Shown here: positions 36,614-45,281 of the stretch, one piece after another
Layout: each line of letters opens with the position of its first letter
Position numbering within the stretch: the first letter of the stretch is position 1
Assembly: GCA_016720115.1 (NCBI GenBank)
Contig: JADJXT010000001.1
Location: forward strand, 1,054,001-1,118,000
Origin: Sphingomonadales bacterium
Lineage (GTDB): Bacteria; Pseudomonadota; Alphaproteobacteria; Sphingomonadales; Sphingomonadaceae
Direction: 5' to 3'
Length of the DNA stretch: 64,000 nucleotides
Notes under the pieces: model-generated
What the model saw: only the letters and a program-made list of their open reading frames with translations
What the model was told of the DNA's origin: nothing
The model's database searches: none
Translations under genes and position numbers: made by a program

Positions 36614-38119
36614 TTACATAGCGCGAACGCTTGCTAGGAATTCGGCAACACGTGATTGCAATTCCTCTGACCGATTTGACAGCTCGCTCGACACTTCCGA
36701 CATGGTTGACGCCGAACGCCCAGTTTCACTAGCAGCGGCCTGCACTCCCGCAATATTTGATGCAACTTCTTGAGTTGCCGCAGACTGCTCTTCAACGGCG
36801 CTTGAAATAACCGTACTGATTTGACTAACTTTCTCGATTACGCCCGAGATATGTCGAATTGCGTCTGCGGTCGTCCGGCTTGCGCCTTGTATATCAGCGA
36901 TCTGAGCTGAGATGCTTTCCGTGGCCTGTGCAGTCTCTTGTGCCAACTTTTTGACCTCAGCCGCAACGACTGCAAAGCCTTTGCCTGCATCACCTGCACG
37001 TGCCGCCTCGATAGTAGCATTGAGTGCAAGTAAGTTCGTTTGTGAGGCAATGTCGGAAATCAAAGACGTGACTTCGCTGATGCGGGCGGCGGCATCGGTC
37101 AGGTTCACAACTAATGCCTCGGTCTTGCGAGCTTCCTCAACAGCTTCATTCACAATCTTGACCGACTGCACGACCTGACTGGAGATTTCGTTGACCGAAG
37201 AAGAAAGTTCCTCGGTTGCAGCAGCTACGATTCCAGATTGGGCGCTTGTCTCTTCGGCGGCCGATGCAAGGGCGTGCGATGTTGCTTGCATTTCAGTTGC
37301 TGAGGATGCGACAATTTGAACGAGCGATTGGACGTTTGTTTCGAAGGCACTGGCTAGACGACTGTTTTCGTCTTTGCGCGGCGTGAGATCAGTAGCAAAT
37401 TTCGTGACCTTGAACGGCTTACCCTTCATGTCGAAAATCGGATTGTATGATGCTTCGATCCAGACCTCTTTGCCACCTTTGCCAAAGCGCTTATATTGCG
37501 CAGCCTTGAACTCACCACGGCGCAACGCTTCCCAGAAATCGCGATATTCCTGACTTGCCGCGAAGGCCGGTTCTGCAAACATGCTATGGTGCTTTCCGAC
37601 GACCTCACTACGTGTATAACCCATGACCGCTAGGAAATTATCGTTAGCATCGATGATTGTGCCATCCAGCTGAAAATGAATGACTGCTTGTGCACGATTG
37701 AGGGCATCGACCTGCGCGAATGCATCGAGCACCTTAGTATCCGTCCATTCGACCATCGTGCCGATACGATTGCCACGCGCATCGCGGAGTGGGTTGGCGA
37801 GCAATCCAAATAGTCGTCCTCCGACAGAAATACTGGCCTTATAACCCTCAGGCAAGTCTTTCAGTAGATTTCGTTGGTGGCTAGGGTTTTTGTGGAAAAT
37901 ATCGATGTTTGCACCGATCAATGTAGATACATTGAATTGCGGCAAATCTTTTTTTATGTCTGATTCAGCTTCCAGGAGAAAGCGACGCAACGCCTCGTTG
38001 ATGTAGGTGATGCAATTTGCTTCATCGGCAATCATTAGATTCGAGCTAATAGCATCGAGAGATAGATTCTTAGCTAATTTTGATTTTTCAGCACTTCCAA
38101 AAATATTTATAAATCCCAT
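36614..38119 (-). CDS. Soluble PAS-PAS methyl-accepting chemotaxis protein
   Basis: 501 residues without membrane segments. Two PAS domains lie at about residues 15-125 and 135-255; the second is typical ('NDNFLAVMGYTRSEVVGKHH', 'WIEASYNPIFDMKGKPFKVT'). The MCP signalling domain at ~270-500 has the conserved hairpin 'DIASQTNLLALNATIEAARA' and 'GFAVVAAEVKKLA'. Such cytosolic receptors sense redox or small ligands and drive CheA. A receptor gene as cargo on a mobilizable element is uncommon. The frame is intact while many neighbours are broken. Confidence 0.9.
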   Translation of the reverse strand: MGFINIFGSAEKSKLAKNLSLDAISSNLMIADEANCITYINEALRRFLLEAESDIKKDLPQFNVSTLIGANIDIFHKNPSHQRNLLKDLPEGYKASISVGGRLFGLLANPLRDARGNRIGTMVEWTDTKVLDAFAQVDALNRAQAVIHFQLDGTIIDANDNFLAVMGYTRSEVVGKHHSMFAEPAFAASQEYRDFWEALRRGEFKAAQYKRFGKGGKEVWIEASYNPIFDMKGKPFKVTKFATDLTPRKDENSRLASAFETNVQSLVQIVASSATEMQATSHALASAAEETSAQSGIVAAATEELSSSVNEISSQVVQSVKIVNEAVEEARKTEALVVNLTDAAARISEVTSLISDIASQTNLLALNATIEAARAGDAGKGFAVVAAEVKKLAQETAQATESISAQIADIQGASRTTADAIRHISGVIEKVSQISTVISSAVEEQSAATQEVASNIAGVQAAASETGRSASTMSEVSSELSNRSEELQSRVAEFLASVRAM

Positions 38120-38321
38120 TCATTTCTCCTGCCGAGTTGTCATCATGCTTCGCGGATTTCCGCCTGGCAGGAGAATACTATTTCATTGATATTTATTAGT
38201 CAATTCAGATGCATATTATCCATATTTCACCTTAGATTTACAACGCGTGCTCCCGACGAGCGAGTTTGCCCCACATGATATTCCGGTTGGTACGAAACAT
38301 CGGCGGGAAAGGAATCCCGCA

Positions 38322-39467
38322 ATGAATAAGCAACCAAACATATCCGCTTTGCTGATCGTGAATTTTATTCTGCACTTCATCTCGGCCTGCATGGCAGGCG
38401 TTTGGATCAGCGAACTCGTATCGTCATCGGGCGGGATGACTCCACTCGCGTGGTTAGAAACCGCGCTCGCGGTGGTCGCAATTTCGATTGGTCTCAGCGC
38501 GCTGAGCTACATCGCGATCCGGCACATTCCGACGCTGCCATCTTCGCAGCGGCGAATTGCCAAGGTCGGCTTCTTCGGTGGCTATTCGGCGATTGCTGCC
38601 TTGCTGTTGCTGGCGGCTGCATCTGTGCTCGGTGCACCTGCCGGTGAACGCGCACATTTGGAATATGCTCACCAGAATTCAAAACTGAAACCCAAATGCG
38701 CCGCACGGCGGTCGCGACAATTGAAAATCGCGAATCGTTTCTGATCGACTGTGAAAATGTCGGCGATGCGATGAGCAATCAGGAGAGCGCAACCGGCGCA
38801 TTCAGCCGCGAAGGCGGCGATGTAGGCCGCGTTGCGATCACGCTTCGCAACATTGCCGACGGATGCAAAAAGTGCGCGCAATTCAATCTATGCAAATCGC
38901 GCATATCTTGTCCGCCAATTTGCGCGCGCAGATCGAATTCTGATCGATCTGCGGCGCGTGATCGATCCCGAAAATGATCGCCGCAAGAAGATGGTCGATG
39001 CGCGCAAGCTCGCTGACGAATGGCAGCGTGTCATGCGCGGCATCAATGATGCACTCGCTGCCGAGACGCTGATCGCAGCCTCAGGTCGCTGACCAAAGAT
39101 TGGCACGCGGCAGGCCTGCCGGTCGCAGCGGCCAATGCGATCACGCAAAACTTCGACGGCATCGCGGATGCCCTTGTCGAAGGTCTCGACGATGTCGCGG
39201 CGATGAAAGAGCGTCCTCTGCCCTGGAATTCCGGTCGTCTCGAACATCGCCTATTTGGGGATGTATCCCGACGCCACGCTGAGTGCTCTGGCGATTGGCG
39301 CTATCATCGAATTGATACCGCTCGCAGTTATCGTGCTCGGTATGTCAATGATGGAGCGCGCCAATATGCCGCGTGTTCCATCGCAACCGTCGCCGGTCGC
39401 GCCATCGACAATCGCGTTGCAACCCAAGCGGCCATACAAGCGTCGCGCGCCCAAGAGCGATGCGTAA
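38322..39467 (+). pseudogene. Multi-frameshifted membrane protein, unknown
   Basis: Four or more one-base shifts break one gene. The N-terminal frame (38322-38744, 140 codons, GGAA site upstream) has three membrane helices ('LLIVNFILHFISACMAGVW', 'LETALAVVAISIGLSALSYI', 'SAIAALLLLAAASVLGAP'). The middle, in two alternating frames, is soluble and helical ('RRTAVATIENRESFL', 'RAYLVRQFARADRILIDLRR', 'DWHAAGLPVAAANAITQNFD'). The end (39255-39467) has another helix ('AIGAIIELIPLAVIVLGMSM') and a basic Pro-rich tail. Breaks fall near 38690, 38880, 39090 and 39235. I do not recognise the family; its place suggests a conjugation-related membrane protein. Confidence 0.5.
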
Positions 39468-39528
39468 CCAGCCATGATCGGTAAAATCTAGCGCGAGGCG
39501 ATGCTGACATCGCCTCGCGTTTTTGGTG

Positions 39529-39912
39529 TCACCACCATGCGTAGTAGGCAATCGCTCGACCCTTCGCGAATTCCTCGCGGCATTTGCGGATGAATTCGAG
39601 ATCGTCATCGCGTTCCTCACCGGTAGTCGCACCGAAGAAGAAGCCGGACGTATCTGGAAGGCGATTTTCGAGGATCGTGCGCTCAAGCTCATCGATATCC
39701 TCTGGCGTCAACTCGACCGTGCTGACGTTGAAATCGTCGTCGGCGCCGCCCTTCTCGTAATAGCGTCCGGCCATCCAGCCGTGAAGGTTCGGATGCTTAC
39801 GCCAGCAATGAATGCGCGGTGTGTTATCGAGGTGTAAGCCTTCCACGTCGAAATCGACAGGTGGACGATTATCGTCCTTCGGCATTGAGTGGGCATACAT
39901 ATCAAGTCCCAT
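39529..39912 (-). CDS. Conserved-looking hypothetical protein ('MGLDMY' type)
   Basis: 127 residues starting 'MGLDMYAHSMPKDD', with GGGAGA upstream. 'IHCWRKHPNLHGWMAGRYYE' and 'DIDELERTILENRLPDTSGF' follow. Proteins with this opening are common in phages and plasmids and have no known function. The start at 39912 is clear; the 27-codon extension is not supported. Confidence 0.65.
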   Translation of the reverse strand: MGLDMYAHSMPKDDNRPPVDFDVEGLHLDNTPRIHCWRKHPNLHGWMAGRYYEKGGADDDFNVSTVELTPEDIDELERTILENRLPDTSGFFFGATTGEERDDDLEFIRKCREEFAKGRAIAYYAWW

Positions 39913-40178
39913 GATGGTCTCCCTTTCGTTATGCCGCACGACAATCCGCGCGGCTGATGAAGACCGGCGGCACACGCCGATTTGCGCCAGCAATGCCCCT
40001 ACACGGTCAGGCTTTGCCTGAGTGGTGCGGGCTGGGGCTTGCGGGCATTAGCGAAGCGGACGGGTGCAATGGTCGGAACAATTCAGCTCGCGATTGTGCT
40101 CATGCATTCACGCGAAAAGGAATGACCACAGGTCTGATCGGCACGTGCCTCACACGATGAAGTTGAGAAATCCCGCCT

Positions 40179-41368
40179 TCACTCGTTCGACATGAGCTTG
40201 CGCCGTTGCCGGTAAAACTCGCGCAGGCGCGAGAGACAATTCTCATACGATTCACGGCTGAGAATATCTGCGGGGAACACCTTCGGCGGTGCCCTGATAG
40301 AAGGTCAGCTTCTTCAAGGTTGGGATGCTGCACAGTCGCTCCAGCGACGCATCGATGTGGCAGCCGTTGAGAATGACATCCTCCAGATTCGGCAAACCAG
40401 CAATCGGATCGAGGGTGCGAATGGCTGTGTCAGAGCAATCGATGTAAGTCAGCTTGTTGCAGTTTTCCAAGCCGTCGAGGGACGAGATGAGAGTGTCCTC
40501 GCAGCTCAGAAAAAAGAGGTCGGGACAATTCCTCAACGGTGTCAGGTCAGCGATATCGGTGCTGCCCATATAAAGACGCTGCAATTTGTGCGCGTCTTGC
40601 AGCACTGCGATGTCCTGCACGTTCGTAACGCCACAAAGAGCTGCTCAAGGTTACTGACGCTCAGGCCACTCAGGCTGTCGAGCTGGATGTAGCTGCAATC
40701 GAGAACCTGCAATTTTTCGAGAACGCCGAACGGTTCAACGGTCGTGACTAGCGTGGAGCAAACGCTGAGATGCGTGAGGCCTTCAAACTGCATCGCCTGA
40801 TCGGGAACAGAGTCGATGAACAAATTGTAGAAGCTGAGCTTGTTGCTGCGCTCCTTCTTTTCCTGCTCGACGCGGCGATTGGCGATCTCCCAATCGATTA
40901 GATTGATCGGCACTCGCGCATTGATATCGATGCGCTTCATTACGCCCCGCTTCGATGCGTTCTCGCGTCCCTCCTTGCCCTTGAGAAAGTGGGTCACGAA
41001 CGGATCGAGATCGCGCGCGCTTTCCATGAACTCTTGGAACTGACTGCGAGTGCGGGTCCATTGGTAGAAGAGCATCAGCGCGACGAAGTCGCCTGCGTGC
41101 GATTTCTTCGCATCCTCGCATTTGCGGCCAACCTGTGCGCGAGCAGTTGCCATGTCTGACGGGAAGGCAACCTGATAAATCGGGCGATAGGCCTCCGCAA
41201 ACTCGACAAAGGATCTGTACTTCTCGGGGCGCTCGCGCGCCGAATAATCCTGGAAAGGCTTGGATCATCTGGAACAGACAGGCTGAGGTTTGCGCCTTGG
41301 CTTCACGGGCGGCGTGAAGGTCCGCCCGCAAAAATTCCACTTAGCTTTTTGAAATCGCTGTAATCCAT
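40179..41368 (-). pseudogene. Leucine-rich-repeat protein with several frameshifts
   Basis: Reconstructed from ATG 41368 ('MDYSDFKKLS', AGGTGAAGG upstream) to TGA 40179. A helical N-terminal region ('YRSFVEFAEAYRPIYQVAFP', 'FVALMLFYQWTRTRSQF') is followed by about seven leucine-rich repeats ('LEKLQVLDCSYIQLDSLSGL', 'LTYIDCSDTAIRTLDPIAGL', 'LPNLEDVILNGCHIDASLE'). The conserved repeat asparagine is partly replaced by Cys-Ser/Asp. Breaks lie near 41340, 41255, 40630 and 40265 (the last at a CCCC run). LRR proteins bind other proteins; a role in recognition or immunity of the element is speculation. Confidence 0.65.
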
Positions 41369-41471
41369 TTCGCCTTCACCTGCTCCGACTGAGACGTAGA
41401 TTCAGTCGTGGCGAATGTGAAGCACGCTCATGCATCGCACTCCGGCTGCGCTCCGGGTCGCGTGCAAAATC

Positions 41472-41499
41472 TCCGGAAATTCTCCGGAGACAGTCCGGA
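41472..41499. promoter_or_regulatory. Three TCCGGA palindromes at exact 11-bp spacing
   Basis: TCCGGA occurs at 41472, 41483 and 41494, one helical turn apart, in the intergenic region between the divergent LRR gene (start 41368) and the gene at 41596. The geometry fits cooperative binding of a regulator on one DNA face. Confidence 0.45.
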
Positions 41500-41595
41500 G
41501 GACTGAGTTTCCCCATCTGGCATTTAGAAATCACTGATCAGGGCTTGGGAGAACCAAGCGCGGCCGCTCCCCACAAGACATGAGGAGCGAGAGTG

Positions 41596-42030
41596 ATGAC
41601 CACTCAAAATTCTTTTGGCGGTGAATGCCGTTGTAATGACCGTAACGGCTTACGCGGCCCTGATATCATCTATGTTCCAAGTCCTGCGATACTGCGCGAG
41701 GCTTTCACCATCTTCAATCTCGCGATTGAGTATGCGCGGATTCAGCCGCGTATCTCTCGGCGGCGTCTGGTTGATTGGGTCTATGACCGGATCATCGGCT
41801 GCGAGGCTGTCGTGATCGATCACGATGGAATTGAAATTGATCTGCTGCGCGTCGATGTCGATGGAATTTTCGGTGATGATTATTCGGCGTCATGGGCAGG
41901 CGATTTTCTCGGCGGACGTGTGCGACCTCGTCGGCTCGCCGCCTCGCCAAAGATTGCAGCGCGCATCAAGCTTTTGTGGATCGCGCTCGCCGCGCATGAT
42001 CCTGCTGCTGCAAAGAGTGTTCTGAACTGA
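41596..42030 (+). CDS. Small hypothetical protein
   Basis: 144 residues with a GGAG site before GTG/ATG. 'PAILREAFTIFNLAIEYARI' then 'RRRLVDWVYDRIIGCEAVVI' suggest a helical N-half, and 'DHDGIEIDLLRVDVDGIFGD' a beta region. Not recognised. It begins the plus-strand run leading to the coupling protein. Confidence 0.55.
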   Translation: MTTQNSFGGECRCNDRNGLRGPDIIYVPSPAILREAFTIFNLAIEYARIQPRISRRRLVDWVYDRIIGCEAVVIDHDGIEIDLLRVDVDGIFGDDYSASWAGDFLGGRVRPRRLAASPKIAARIKLLWIALAAHDPAAAKSVLN

Positions 42031-42100
42031 GTTTGCCCCACCGCGCGCTCCGTTCAGATGATGCTGTCCTCCATCGCAATCCCGCGATGGAGGACAATTC

Positions 42101-42852
42101 ATGTCTGATGTTCAATATAAGCTCGACTATGACGATGGCGCCGCGCGCCGGTCGGAACGGAAGTGGTTCACGCGGCTGCGCCGCGTGTTGAAGCGAAACA
42201 GCGCAAACGCAAATTTTCGCATTCCGGCTGCCGCAAACACCGCAATCACGGTGATTATTTGCGGCGGTGTCTTCTTCGCCGCCGTGCGCTTCGCGCCAGA
42301 AGGCTATCGCCCTCAGGATTTCACCGGCGAATATATCGGCGATGTGGCTGGTGAAGTGAAAGAAAACGAGGGCGCGGTCGATGCCGAAGTGCAAGCCTAC
42401 GTCAACGCGGTGCGCGCGGCCTATGAGCAGCGCAACGCGCAATATGCCCGAATCGTCGAAGGGTATCTCGAAGCCTATAAGGCGGCTGTCGCTTTGAATC
42501 AGTTGCAGGTCGAAGCAAACAATCGCCTGCGCGGCGCTTATGTCGAAAGGCAGATGGGACAGTCCGCGCAAGCCAGTGGCGCGAATGTCGGCCTTGCCAA
42601 TGGTGCCGAAGCATTGGGCACTGTGCTCAACTGGCTTGAGCCGGGTCCGGTGACACTGTTCTCGCGGAAGCGGAACGTCAACGCGGCATCGCGAGCGGTC
42701 GTCTCGAAGATGCGGCTGTCACGAGCGCCAATGTCGATCTCACTGGCTATGTGAACGCACTGCCGAGTGAAGATGCACTCCATCAGCGCATCGATGCTTT
42801 GCCGCCAATCGATCTGCCGCCCCCGCCGCGCTTCATGCGGGAGGGACGATGA
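42101..42852 (+). pseudogene. Single-pass membrane protein, frameshifted near its end
   Basis: Frame 42101 to ~42660 gives a basic N-terminus, one membrane helix at about residues 46-64 ('AITVIICGGVFFAAVRF') and a long periplasmic coiled coil ('AVDAEVQAYVNAVRAAYEQR'). After a one-base shift near 42660 the other frame continues sensibly ('EAERQRGIASGRLEDAAVTS' to 'PPPPRFMREGR') and stops at 42852, just before the coupling protein start. Its topology and position suggest an accessory of the coupling protein. Unknown family. Confidence 0.55.
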
Positions 42853-42880
42853 TGCGACACGGCGGGAGCTTTTGAACTGG

Positions 42881-44389
42881 ATGGAGCGCGGCTTCGCGCT
42901 CCATCGTGGTTGGGCCGCAGAGGATGGTGCACGTCGATCACGCGAGCGAGCTGAAGAGCTAGAAGATGCGATGGCAACTGCGGAGCCGTCCGGCGCATTT
43001 GGCGACGGGCGGCTCGGCAATTTGGAGGACTGCAAAAAGGCTGGGCTGCTGAACAGCACCGGCCTCTTCCTCGGAGCCTTCGGCGCATTCGGTCACTTCA
43101 TCTTCCACAATGGTGAGGAATCGCTTCTCACCTACAATCGTGCTGGTGGCGGTAAGGGGACAACTCTGATCCAGCCGAACCTTGCGCATTCGAATGATCG
43201 AACGCTGATCGTCGTCGATGCCAAAGATGGCGAACTTGCCTTTTCATCGGCGGCGCATCGGCGCGATACACTCGGCACTGAGGTGATCTATCTCAACCCT
43301 TATGGCCTTCACGGCCTACCGAATACCAAGATCAATCCGTTCTATCGGTTGATTGAGGTGGTGCAGAGCGGCGGTTCGCCGGATGGTGAAGCGGAAGCTA
43401 TTTGTGAAATTGCACTGCCTGCACCGTCTCGACATTCTGCTGGGGACTGGCCACGCAAAGGGGCAATTGAGCTTACAGCGATGCGCGCTGAATTTCTCGC
43501 GCACTTTGATCCGATCCGCTGCACGCCCTCGGAAATCTGGCGATTTTGCAATGGCGATAATGAACATTTCAAAATGCAATTTTCACTCATGGCATCGTGC
43601 GAGATTGAATCCATAGAGCGTCGCGCAAGGTCTTTTGACTCGATGCGTATGAATGCGGAAAAGCAGTGGGAGGCCATTCGCAGCGAGGCCTCAACTGCGT
43701 TCAATGTATTTGAGCCAGGGAAATCTCTGGGTGATGCGTGTGCCTCGCATGATATCGATCTGACGCGCGCCAAGCGCGAGAAGATGACGATCTATATCAT
43801 CCTTCCCGCCAATCGCATCGATGTCGCAAAGGCGTGGGTCTCTATGCTGATTGCCATGATGACGGAAGTAATCGCAGCGGCGCGCGGGCCGGTGCGCACG
43901 ACCTTCATAGTCGATGAATTCGCGGAACCTGCCGCGCGTGCCCAGCATCCTGCGCTCGCTGCGGCTCTATCGGGTCTCGGCGTAAGCTACTGGTTCTTCG
44001 CCCAAGGCCGGAACTCGCTCACTTCGCAATGGTCAAAGGAACAAGTCAAGGACATCGAGGATCAGGTCGGTATCATTACCATGAAATCGGTGTGGGAACC
44101 TGATCTCTTGAAAGACATCGAGCTATGGTCAGGCACGAAGACCATTCTCCAAGGTGGAGTCAATCACGCAGGCGGCGTCGTACAAACCGCGAGCGCCAAT
44201 CTCTCGGAGACGAAGCGGCCAGTGTTGCAAGCGGGTGATGTGATCGCACTTGGCCCCACGCGCCAAGTGATCCGCGTGGCATCCATGCCTCATCTGCTGA
44301 TCAGTGATGCTGTTCCCTACTTCACCGTTGATCCGTGGCGAACACAAGTGCGCGACGTGCGTGATCTTCACAAAGGCATCTCGGAATGA
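42881..44389 (+). CDS. VirD4/TraG-type coupling protein
   Basis: 502 residues. Walker A is 'YNRAGGGKGTTLIQPN' and Walker B 'TTFIVDEFAEPAA', with 'LIVVDAKDGELA' between, as in type IV coupling ATPases. Only a short hydrophobic segment near the N-terminus ('TGLFLGAFGAFGHFIF') is present, so the membrane part is minimal. It would dock the relaxase-DNA complex to a mating pore supplied by a helper. ATG 42881 has GGGAG upstream; the open frame back to 42767 overlaps the previous gene. The stop overlaps the next ATG. Confidence 0.85.
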   Translation: MERGFALHRGWAAEDGARRSRERAEELEDAMATAEPSGAFGDGRLGNLEDCKKAGLLNSTGLFLGAFGAFGHFIFHNGEESLLTYNRAGGGKGTTLIQPNLAHSNDRTLIVVDAKDGELAFSSAAHRRDTLGTEVIYLNPYGLHGLPNTKINPFYRLIEVVQSGGSPDGEAEAICEIALPAPSRHSAGDWPRKGAIELTAMRAEFLAHFDPIRCTPSEIWRFCNGDNEHFKMQFSLMASCEIESIERRARSFDSMRMNAEKQWEAIRSEASTAFNVFEPGKSLGDACASHDIDLTRAKREKMTIYIILPANRIDVAKAWVSMLIAMMTEVIAAARGPVRTTFIVDEFAEPAARAQHPALAAALSGLGVSYWFFAQGRNSLTSQWSKEQVKDIEDQVGIITMKSVWEPDLLKDIELWSGTKTILQGGVNHAGGVVQTASANLSETKRPVLQAGDVIALGPTRQVIRVASMPHLLISDAVPYFTVDPWRTQVRDVRDLHKGISE

Positions 44390-44643
44390 ACGACAATAAT
44401 TCTTCAGCGTCGCCGCGTTTCAACAGCGCGGCGACATCTCCGCCACGCTCATCGGAGATACAAGCGCGCCTCGATGAATCGATGCGGCGAATGGCTAAGA
44501 GTTTTCAGGAGAACGAGCCAAGTCTTACGCAATCGAAGTATCGCGACCTGCTGTCCCGTCAGGGCAATGCGATGGATTTGAAACCTGACTTTGTGCAGGA
44601 AAATCCGACTGAACGGCTCTGGAAGGCCGCAAAGTTCCGGTGA
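44386..44643 (+). CDS. Small hypothetical protein coupled to the coupling-protein gene
   Basis: 85 residues, starting in an ATGA overlap. Ser/Asn-rich N-terminus, then 'EIQARLDESMRRMAKSFQEN' helical. Disordered-looking; unknown. The overlap is the main support. Confidence 0.55.
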   Translation: MNDNNSSASPRFNSAATSPPRSSEIQARLDESMRRMAKSFQENEPSLTQSKYRDLLSRQGNAMDLKPDFVQENPTERLWKAAKFR

Positions 44644-44729
44644 AGCAGGAGCACCATCTGCGGTGCTCCAAGATCATCAAGGTTGCCCAGCGTATGATGG
44701 GCAAGGACCGCGGGCTGGAGCGATAGAAA

Positions 44730-44745
44730 CCGCAGAATTCTGCGG
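44730..44745. promoter_or_regulatory. Perfect 16-bp palindrome CCGCAGAATTCTGCGG
   Basis: Lies 87 bp after the last coupling-operon gene. No T-run follows closely, so an operator or recombination-related site is as likely as a terminator. A related GCAGA-TCTGC hairpin lies near 20902 at the other end of the element. Confidence 0.4.
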
Positions 44746-44903
44746 AAAAGCTTGTAATTTTTGTTCAATTCATGCTATGATTATATTATAATGTGGTCGC
44801 AAACTGAGCGTGTTCTGCGCGAGTTTCCCCCACGTTGTTCTGACCAGACAAGCAGAATTCCCATCAGGCCGCTCGCCATCGAGCGTGCGCGATGGTGATT
44901 GTG

Positions 44904-45281
44904 ATGAACGAGATTGTCGGAATTACACCTGAGGAACTCGAAGGATATCGCGCGATTGTCGCGACTATCGAAGGAATGACGGACGCCGAGAAAGACGAGG
45001 CGATCCAAGTCGTTGACAGCATCATGGCAGCGTTTGCCGCTGCCGATTGGGGTCTCGATCCCACTGAGCTTGCTCTTGAAAAGGGAGCTTCGGACTCTTC
45101 ACAAAATGGGCGTGAAGATGGTAAGATGAAAGCTCTTGGCAACGCCATGCTTGTTGACCTCAGTCATGAGGGCGCGATCACAAACATAACAAACCGGAAA
45201 TTGCGCCATGACAGATTTGAATTCAAAGAAAGCCATTATCTATTGCCGTGTATCATCTGCGCAGCAGACAATCAGAACTGA
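44904..45281 (+). CDS. Small hypothetical protein before the recombinase
   Basis: 'MNEIVGITPEELEGYRAIVA' followed by 'MTDAEKDEAIQVVDSIMAAF' forms a plausible acidic helical protein of ~100 residues. The last ~25 codons read through the start of the recombinase gene in another frame and look unnatural, so the true end is probably near 45190 and a frameshift is possible. Confidence 0.45.
   Translation: MNEIVGITPEELEGYRAIVATIEGMTDAEKDEAIQVVDSIMAAFAAADWGLDPTELALEKGASDSSQNGREDGKMKALGNAMLVDLSHEGAITNITNRKLRHDRFEFKESHYLLPCIICAADNQN

Noticed and set aside
41441..41520. CRISPR-like array from repeated TCCGGA
   Set aside because: Repeats are 6 bp with 5-bp gaps and only three copies, so this is an operator-like cluster, not a repeat-spacer array.
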